From contig ONWJ01000188.1 in assembly GCA_900321535.1 (NCBI GenBank), positions 1 through 8,502 on the forward strand: a DNA stretch of 8,502 bases, written 5' to 3'. The DNA is from an uncultured Erysipelotrichaceae bacterium. Its GTDB lineage: Bacteria; Bacillota_I; Bacilli_A; RFN20; CAG-826. The position numbers and the translations under genes were made by a program. This document shows, piece after piece, positions 1-5,333 of the stretch. Every line of letters starts with the position of its first letter. Position 1 is the first letter of the stretch. The notes under the pieces were generated by a model. That model was not told the DNA's origin, did not search any database, and worked only from the letters and a program-made list of their open reading frames with translations.

Positions 1-773
1 GCTGGGTTCTGGGTGTAATCATCATAGACTGGGTCGTGCATATAGGAGTTTGCACTTGGGGTGCCATAGCCATTTGCAGGCATGGAGACGCCATAAGCCA
101 ATCTACCTTCGCCGTCAAAGACCGCGATGGTTCTCCAGCTCATGTTAAATGTGGTTCCAGCGCTCCAGCTATTGCCAGCGTGTCCTTTCCAAGTGCTATC
201 GGTATAGACTGAGAATTCGGAATCACCGTCGTTCAATTTAAGGATTTTGATGCTTGCGGTGTAAGCTTCATGCCACGCAGCAACGAGTTTGGTGTCTTCT
301 GCGACGACATCTTTGCCGAAGATCCAAGGATCACCATCTTCGGTGAACCAGCCATCGAATTCATAGCCAAAACGCGTTGGTTCGTCAGGCTCCGCGATGC
401 GGCCGATATGATCCATGTAAACCACGACTGGTTCATCACCATCGTTGAAATCAAATGTAACGGTGAACGGTTCGACTGTAAGATCTTCGCCATCTTCACC
501 GTCTTTTCCATCGACGCCGTCTTTGCCGTCTTTGCCATCGACGCCATCCTTGCCGTCTTTGCCAGGATCGCCCTTCTCACCTTTGATCGATGCTAACCAT
601 TCGTCGTAGGAAAGAGGTTTTTCGCCCTTGGATTCTTGGGCAGCGACATACGCGGCATAGACCTCACGGATCTGCGCGTCATCTTGCGGTTGGACGGGGT
701 TATTGGCGCCGCAGCTAGCTAAAAAGCTTGCAACAAAAAGCGGTGCAATGAGTAGACCAAACTTCTTTTTCAT
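1..773 (-). CDS. Collagen-like, InlB-repeat surface lipoprotein (3' end beyond window)
   Basis: The start is ATG at 773-771, preceded by GGAGG at 780-784. The frame is open to the left edge: 257 full codons with no stop. Residues 1-21 are a lipoprotein signal peptide (MKKK, hydrophobic core, lipobox LASC with Cys21), so the product should be lipid-anchored outside the membrane. A short helical linker (about 33-63) ends in a DEWLASIKG stretch of the kind often seen just before collagen-like tracts in Bacillota. Residues 65-97 are 11 perfect Gly-X-Y triplets, mostly GKD, GVD and GED. Residues 103-167 form an InlB B-repeat (Flg_new/Listeria-Bacteroides type) with the GYEFDGWFTE hallmark and terminal AAW. 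From about 180 it shows GDSEF, SWRT (212-215), EGR and PANGYGTP, which match the repeated module of the lipoprotein encoded at 997-3621. By that match the protein should run about 90 residues past the edge. Its role is probably adhesion or ligand binding; the exact function is unknown. Confidence 0.88.
   Translation of the reverse strand, partial: MKKKFGLLIAPLFVASFLASCGANNPVQPQDDAQIREVYAAYVAAQESKGEKPLSYDEWLASIKGEKGDPGKDGKDGVDGKDGKDGVDGKDGEDGEDLTVEPFTVTFDFNDGDEPVVVYMDHIGRIAEPDEPTRFGYEFDGWFTEDGDPWIFGKDVVAEDTKLVAAWHEAYTASIKILKLNDGDSEFSVYTDSTWKGHAGNSWSAGTTFNMSWRTIAVFDGEGRLAYGVSMPANGYGTPSANSYMHDPVYDDYTQNP
483..581 (-). repeat. Collagen-like Gly-X-Y coding repeat
   Basis: This 99-base tract of 9-base units encodes 11 consecutive Gly-X-Y triplets (residues 65-97 of the lipoprotein starting at 773). 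Lys and Asp dominate the X and Y positions, with one GDP triplet. Bacterial collagen-like proteins use such charged triplets to form stable triple helices without hydroxyproline. The repeated DNA also leaves long open frames on both strands here, which I treat as artefacts. Confidence 0.9.
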
Positions 774-953
774 TATTTTCCTCCAATAATATGGGTTTAT
801 CTAATCATAAACGCATTTGGTTTCAGCGCGTATTTTTTATGAATATTCTTTAACATTAATGCACATAGTCTTAATTTTTGAATATTATTTTCACGAAAAA
901 ACGCCTATTTGATGACGCAAACTTAAAAACCATTGATTTAAATAAATAAGAAA
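774..953 (-). promoter_or_regulatory. AT-rich upstream region of the collagen-like lipoprotein gene
   Basis: This leader lies between the terminator at 954-975 and the start at 773 and holds no gene. It is strongly AT-rich and should contain the promoter of the left-hand lipoprotein gene, because the terminator upstream would stop transcription from the preceding gene. I find several loose -10-like words but no -35/-10 pair good enough to place a promoter. GGAGG at 780-784 is a clear ribosome binding site, 6 bases before the ATG. A palindromic TGAATATTCT word sits at 840-849. Confidence 0.45.
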
Positions 954-975
954 ACGGGCGACAGATGTCACCCGT
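949..975 (-). terminator. Rho-independent terminator after the 874-residue lipoprotein gene
   Basis: On the minus strand, ACGGGTGAC (975-967) pairs with GTCGCCCGT (962-954) around a 4-base ATCT loop. The stem is 9 pairs including one G-U. It is followed by TTTCTTATTTATT, a somewhat interrupted U-tract. It lies about 20 bases after the TAG stop at 999-997, in the right orientation and place to end that transcript and separate it from the next lipoprotein gene. Confidence 0.8.
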
Positions 976-996
976 AAATCTAATCATTGGATGGGG

Positions 997-3621
997 CTAT
1001 TGGAGATTTAATGTGGTGTAAACGTATTGGCCATCTTGGGCAAAACGGTTCGTCCAATTGGAGTGGACCTTATTGAATTCACCGATCGTCCCATCTTTGA
1101 TGACGCTGATCTCGCCAGAAGACACCATGTTGGCAAGACTATTGGCACCGCCATCATGGGTGGAGATTAAGAATCCGCCGGCTGGAATTTGAAGCGTGAA
1201 TTGCTCCCATGGTTTTGGAGGCGTGGTGATGGATGAATCCCATGGGCCATATCCTTCTAAGACGGTGACTGCAGGGTTGCCTTCCACTTTGGCATCGCCA
1301 TCCGGACCATAATATGGGTCGCAGTGATAGGAATAATACGGACCGCCATAGCCATTTGCTGGCATGGCAACGCAATAGCAGACACGGCCTTCGCTATCGA
1401 TAATAGCAAAGGTTCTCCATGAGAAATTCCAAGTCGTTCCATCCTGCCATCCGTTTGCTTGATCAGTGGTGTGGATGACGATTGAATTGTCGGTGGTAGC
1501 GGTGAATTCAGAATCGCCGCTCGTGGACAAGATGGCCTCTTTGCCCGTGTAAGCAACTTCTTTGTCATCGTGCTGATAGACTGCGAAATAGGAAACGTCG
1601 GCTTCCCCAGTGAAAACGCCGGATTCGACGGTCTTGCCAGAAGCATCAACCCATCTTAAGAAGGTGTAGCCAGCAGGAACGTTGGTTGGGGTAGGAAGAA
1701 CGAGGTTATCGCCGGTTGCGACCATGACGCCGTCATTATCTAACGTGCCAATGACATCGACGAAGCTGACCGCATGCTTTTTTTCGGAAAGATTGACTTG
1801 AACGAAGTTGGTCTTCTTGACGAGCTCGATGCTATAGCCGTTATATGCGCCATCAGCCATATTCTTTTCGAATAGGACGTTGTCAGTATAATCGGTGAGA
1901 TGCTCGCCAGTCATCGCGAAGATGATTGGATCAAGTTGAGTGGCGCTACCGGTGATGATGCAGCCGTTTTCAGGAACCACGACTTCGTAATTGTTCCATG
2001 GTTGTCCTTCTAATCCAGGAGCCCATGGCTGGAAGGTTTCATAGACATCAAAGATGCCGCAGACCTGACCAACAACGAGGGCATAACTGCCATCATGGTA
2101 GAAGCCATCGGCTGGGCCGCCATAACCTGGCTTGGTGCAAGATCCGAAGATCATCTTGCCATTCGCGTTGAACGCAATCGTGTAATCGCCGAGTTTGGCT
2201 TTGCTGATCTCGCCATCGTAGAAAGCCGCATAGGCGCTGTCTTTTCCTTCGATGGAGCAATTGAGCGTTGCATTCTCATCGATTTCGGATTCTTTCTCAA
2301 ACGAGATGTTCATGGACTTGGCTAAGAAGTCATAGACAAGGGTGTATGTGCCGGTTCCGCCAGCATAAATCTTGTTATCATCAGCCTTGAAGTACATCTT
2401 GCTGGAGTTATCACCGCCGACATCGGCAGAGAATTCGCCATCGATCGTGGTGTTAGTGGCGCTGATGACGGTTGGGAGCAAGCCGTTGTTCAGACTCATC
2501 TTGATGCCATCGCCTTTAGCCATGCCGATAACGAGGGTGCCGGTCTTCGCGGTGTTATCGTTTTCGAAGACACCAGAGGAGGAACCTACATAAGAAATAT
2601 AGGATGCGAGGTCATAGACTTCGACGATGCCTGCTTGCTGGTTGTATTTGTATCTACGGCTGGACCATTCGCCGTGGGTAGCGTTATATGGTCTCTTGGT
2701 GGAGTCGTCTTCCGATCCATCATAAAGGTTGATTTCGCCAGCCGAAACGGCAAGAGAGATATCGCTTGCGCCGCTAGAGTGGCCAGTCAAAGCAAATCCG
2801 CCTTCTGGGACGATAAGCTCGAAATCGGCCGGGTTATTCGGGAAGGTTGCGCCGAAACGGAAGGCCGGGTTTTTCTCATAGCCTACGCCGGAAGCGCTGT
2901 AATAAGCATCGCAGACATAAGTGTAAGCAGTTGGGCCGCCATAACCGTTAGCAGGGCACCAAACGGAGTAGCAAACACGGCCTTCGCTGTCGACGATGAG
3001 GATGGTTCTCCAGCTGGTTTCAAAGGTGTTGCCGGATTTCCATTGGCCAGTTTTGTTATGCAAAATCAAGCCTTGGTCGTCTGTCCAAAGGGAAAGCGCG
3101 GTGTCGCCGCCATTGATGGCTTCAGGCGTGATGCTAGAGGTCACAATGCGGTCCAAATTCAATTCCCATTTGGCAAATAAGGTAAGATCTCCGTTGATTG
3201 GAGTGGCGAAATCGAATGGATGTTCGTATGCTTCATCGGTAAACCAACCACGGAAAATATAGCCGGATTTAGATGGGGCTTTCGGTTCAGCCGCGGTTCC
3301 GCCTTCATCGACGGTCTGCTTTTTAACGGCAGATCCGCCTTTGGAATTGAAGGTGACGGTGTAGGTGGTCACTTCTTTTTCGGAAGAAGATGCCTCAGCT
3401 GGCTTAGAAGACTCGGCTGGTGTGCTTGTCGTTGCAGGAACGCTAGTGGTAGCCGGCGTGCTCGTTGTGGCCGGTGTACTTGTGGTAGCCGGGGTGCTGG
3501 TCGTGGCTGGAGCTGACGATGCATCTTGGGTGGTCGTCGCGGGCTGCTGGCCGCCGCAAGCAGCAAGCAAAAGCGCTGCGCTTAATACGGCAAGTGGCTT
3601 AGATAGGTTTTTGATTCTCAT
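997..3621 (-). CDS. Large surface lipoprotein with InlB B-repeat and three unrecognised modules
   Basis: This gene encodes 874 residues from ATG 3621-3619, with GGAGG at 3628-3632 six bases upstream. The signal peptide ends in lipobox LAAC (Cys22). Residues 23-85 are a low-complexity spacer with five PATTS(T/V) units, then Ser/Glu/Ala. Residues 86-152 are an InlB B-repeat (TVTF..., GYIFRGWFTDEAY, LFAKW). A module of about 160-185 residues follows three times: about 165-338, 452-611 and 692-874. Copies 1 and 3 carry SWRT, DSEGRVCY, PANGYGGP, a late P.GGF segment and GEI, and end in a beta-rich tail. Copy 2 keeps only PGYGGP and VPENGCIITG clearly. Between copies 1 and 2 (about 345-445) lies a beta-rich region with a GTGTYTLVYDF stretch. 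Between copies 2 and 3 (618-684) lies a B-repeat-like segment (GYTFLRWVDASGKTV). No catalytic motif is visible. It is probably a binding or adhesion protein; the substrate is unknown. The last module ends at the stop, so the protein looks complete. Confidence 0.93.
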   Translation of the reverse strand: MRIKNLSKPLAVLSAALLLAACGGQQPATTTQDASSAPATTSTPATTSTPATTSTPATTSVPATTSTPAESSKPAEASSSEKEVTTYTVTFNSKGGSAVKKQTVDEGGTAAEPKAPSKSGYIFRGWFTDEAYEHPFDFATPINGDLTLFAKWELNLDRIVTSSITPEAINGGDTALSLWTDDQGLILHNKTGQWKSGNTFETSWRTILIVDSEGRVCYSVWCPANGYGGPTAYTYVCDAYYSASGVGYEKNPAFRFGATFPNNPADFELIVPEGGFALTGHSSGASDISLAVSAGEINLYDGSEDDSTKRPYNATHGEWSSRRYKYNQQAGIVEVYDLASYISYVGSSSGVFENDNTAKTGTLVIGMAKGDGIKMSLNNGLLPTVISATNTTIDGEFSADVGGDNSSKMYFKADDNKIYAGGTGTYTLVYDFLAKSMNISFEKESEIDENATLNCSIEGKDSAYAAFYDGEISKAKLGDYTIAFNANGKMIFGSCTKPGYGGPADGFYHDGSYALVVGQVCGIFDVYETFQPWAPGLEGQPWNNYEVVVPENGCIITGSATQLDPIIFAMTGEHLTDYTDNVLFEKNMADGAYNGYSIELVKKTNFVQVNLSEKKHAVSFVDVIGTLDNDGVMVATGDNLVLPTPTNVPAGYTFLRWVDASGKTVESGVFTGEADVSYFAVYQHDDKEVAYTGKEAILSTSGDSEFTATTDNSIVIHTTDQANGWQDGTTWNFSWRTFAIIDSEGRVCYCVAMPANGYGGPYYSYHCDPYYGPDGDAKVEGNPAVTVLEGYGPWDSSITTPPKPWEQFTLQIPAGGFLISTHDGGANSLANMVSSGEISVIKDGTIGEFNKVHSNWTNRFAQDGQYVYTTLNLQ
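3421..3510 (-). repeat. Five 18-base tandem repeats encoding PATTS(T/V)
   Basis: Five tandem 18-base units encode residues 38-67 of the large lipoprotein. Each gives PATTST, except one that gives PATTSV. The units differ at synonymous third positions, so the copies are not freshly duplicated. The tract forms the extended Thr/Pro stalk between the lipidated cysteine and the folded domains. Confidence 0.92.
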
Positions 3622-3743
3622 TATGAACCTCCGTTACGTGAAACCTTTATTTATCTTGTTTTAATTTTCAAATTTAGGCTTAGGAATCTCAACAGGCAAA
3701 ACGTATCAAGTAGGGAAAGATGTTAATTTAGAATATTCAAATA
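3622..3743 (-). promoter_or_regulatory. Short gap before the large lipoprotein gene
   Basis: The 122-base gap separates the TAA of the phosphodiester glycosidase gene (3746-3744) from the start at 3621. It has no strong GC hairpin with a U-tract, so upstream transcription may continue into the lipoprotein gene. A weak sigma-70-like candidate on the minus strand is TTGCCT, a 17-base spacer, then TAAATT (4 of 6 matches each), roughly 3698-3670. I would not rely on it. The ribosome binding site GGAGG is at 3628-3632. Confidence 0.35.
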
Positions 3744-5318
3744 TTAGTTTTGGCCTGAATATGAGCCAACCAACAGAGTGTTATAAACTCTTCTTCCATC
3801 ATTGGGGTTGGTGGTCCCGTAGTCGGAAGAACGAACGAGCATTCTAAAGTTCTCTTCTTCCTCGCCACGGACGAAAAGCTGGGTGGAGCCGCCCCCGTCG
3901 AAATTCATGCAGTCATAGCAGCCGATGGCTCTTTCAAATTCGGCAAGTTCAGGTAAGGAGACGCCATAAGGGTCATCACTCGAAGTGGATTTCTTGCCAT
4001 AACGAAGCCCTTCGATGCCAGTGACCAAGACTTTATGATCAGGGGTAATGCCGACGCAAGATCTTGGGATGCCGGTATTTTGTGCGCCATTAGAGTTTTC
4101 AAGCGTGACAGTAGGGGCGATGGCGCCGTTTTCGACAAGAGACTGTCTTCCGCCGATGATGGTCTGGTAGTTATCCCATTTGCCATCATCGTTGCCAATA
4201 CAATAGGAGAGGGTATCGCCGATTTGCAAAACTTCCTCGGTTCCAGCTTTCACAAATAGGTACACATCTTCACCCATGTCGGTGGTATCCCATCTACTAG
4301 CTCCTGCATCATAACTATCATCGACACGATAGGACTTCACCAAACCTGAATCCTGGAATTTCTGCAAATAATAAATCGTGTCGCCTTCTCCCGTGACGAC
4401 GCCTCCTGGCACTGTGTTCTCAATCAAGGTGTAGTCACTTTCCAGCGTATTTGTGCCCGTTTTGACTTTCATCGAAAAACTGTTTGTTATCTCATGGACG
4501 ACTTTATCAGCGTGAGCATATTTGAGTTTGGTGCGGAAGGAACTTTTGATGGTGGTCTCGATGTCTTGATCTTCAACGATTGGAGCAATGCGAACATGGC
4601 TTCCGCCGATGCCAAATAGCATAGGTTTCGATGCTGGGATATCGGCTGCTGGAACGGTGTAATCATAGATGCCGTTATCGTTATGAGCGGCTTTGATGAT
4701 GGTTCCTTCTTGCACGTAGGCGTTGACGCAATCTGAGCCAAAGAAGTCGGCGTTGATGCCAGCGAGAATCTTTACATCATCATGCTTGTTTTGGTATTTG
4801 GTGAGGGACGTGTATACGTTTTCGTGTGAAATATTGTAATTGGAACGGATGGTTGCAACGGTTGGATCAATTTCAATAACCTCCGCTTGAACCTTGTTTC
4901 CGTTGTTCAGTTTGAAAGAATAATGAAGCGATCTTACTCCCTCGGAAAGCTGGTCGCTTCCATCGAGTTTGAGACTTTCTTTTTGGAAGCGAGTCGGCGT
5001 GAAATCTCCTAAGGGTTCCATCTCCTCTTCATAGAGAGCTCCGCCGTCTCTAAATTCCTGTGGGCGTGGATCATCATCGATAGAGGTGACGACTGGTTCA
5101 ATCGAGGAAATCTCCTCTTCAGAAGAGATTGCTTCTTCACTAGAAGACACGATAGGCTCGGTTGTGACTTCGGCGCTAGAAGAAATAGAGGAGATAGTGG
5201 TCTGACTAGGCTGTGGCTCAGATTTGCTAGAAGATACCAGTGGTTCGCTAGATCCTCCGCAAGAGATTAAAGCAAGGGCAATAAATGGAAATAATGAAAG
5301 CAACTTAGGATTTCTCAC
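3744..5318 (-). CDS. Phosphodiester glycosidase (NAGPA-like) lipoprotein
   Basis: This gene encodes 524 residues starting with GTG at 5318-5316. The choice is secured by GAGGAGG at 5327-5333 and by the signal peptide that follows directly, with lipobox LISC (Cys20). Residues 21-80 are a Ser/Glu-rich spacer. From about 115 to the end it matches the family of NAGPA, N-acetylglucosamine-1-phosphodiester alpha-N-acetylglucosaminidase (PF09992). Seen in order: GINADFF (188-194), IIGGRQSLVENG (387-398), the PRSCVGIT segment with Arg419, PELAEF (456-461), CMNFDGGGSTQL (470-481) and VYNTLLV near the C terminus. The DGGGS motif and the IGG/NG/PR motifs are the family's conserved core. Family members cleave sugar-phosphodiester glycosidic bonds; the bacterial substrates are mostly unknown. 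The 4-base overlap with the upstream GDPD gene indicates one operon and shared work on phosphodiester-linked material outside the cell. An insertion of roughly 240-380 separates the two halves of the fold. Confidence 0.9.
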   Translation of the reverse strand: MRNPKLLSLFPFIALALISCGGSSEPLVSSSKSEPQPSQTTISSISSSAEVTTEPIVSSSEEAISSEEEISSIEPVVTSIDDDPRPQEFRDGGALYEEEMEPLGDFTPTRFQKESLKLDGSDQLSEGVRSLHYSFKLNNGNKVQAEVIEIDPTVATIRSNYNISHENVYTSLTKYQNKHDDVKILAGINADFFGSDCVNAYVQEGTIIKAAHNDNGIYDYTVPAADIPASKPMLFGIGGSHVRIAPIVEDQDIETTIKSSFRTKLKYAHADKVVHEITNSFSMKVKTGTNTLESDYTLIENTVPGGVVTGEGDTIYYLQKFQDSGLVKSYRVDDSYDAGASRWDTTDMGEDVYLFVKAGTEEVLQIGDTLSYCIGNDDGKWDNYQTIIGGRQSLVENGAIAPTVTLENSNGAQNTGIPRSCVGITPDHKVLVTGIEGLRYGKKSTSSDDPYGVSLPELAEFERAIGCYDCMNFDGGGSTQLFVRGEEEENFRMLVRSSDYGTTNPNDGRRVYNTLLVGSYSGQN

Positions 5319-5333
5319 TTTGAATTCCTCCTC
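5315..5333 (-). promoter_or_regulatory. Overlapping stop/start with internal ribosome binding site
   Basis: The TGA stop of the GDPD gene (5317-5315) and the GTG start of the glycosidase gene (5318-5316) share GTGA. The ribosome binding site GAGGAGG (5327-5333) lies inside the GDPD gene. It is formed largely by the AGG-AGG codons of its Arg-Arg tail and sits 8 bases before GTG. This is a classic arrangement for translational coupling. Confidence 0.88.

Noticed and set aside
233..596. Two long open frames, one on each strand, across the collagen-like region (233-580 minus in another frame and 270-596 plus)
   Set aside because: They are low-complexity by-products of the 9-base repeats. The frame from 773 has a lipobox signal peptide, a ribosome binding site and recognisable domains.
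2635..3180. 181-codon plus-strand open frame opposite the large lipoprotein
   Set aside because: It lies wholly antisense to a gene with clear domains, has no recognisable motif and no good ribosome binding site. Other plus-strand frames within 997-7249 are rejected on the same grounds.
3421..3510. CRISPR-like array
   Set aside because: The repeats are contiguous 18-base coding units without spacers and keep the reading frame of the lipoprotein.
3730..3750. AT-only palindrome near the end of the glycosidase gene as a terminator
   Set aside because: The stem is entirely A-T and short, it begins at the stop codon and there is no U-tract. It would be too unstable to terminate.
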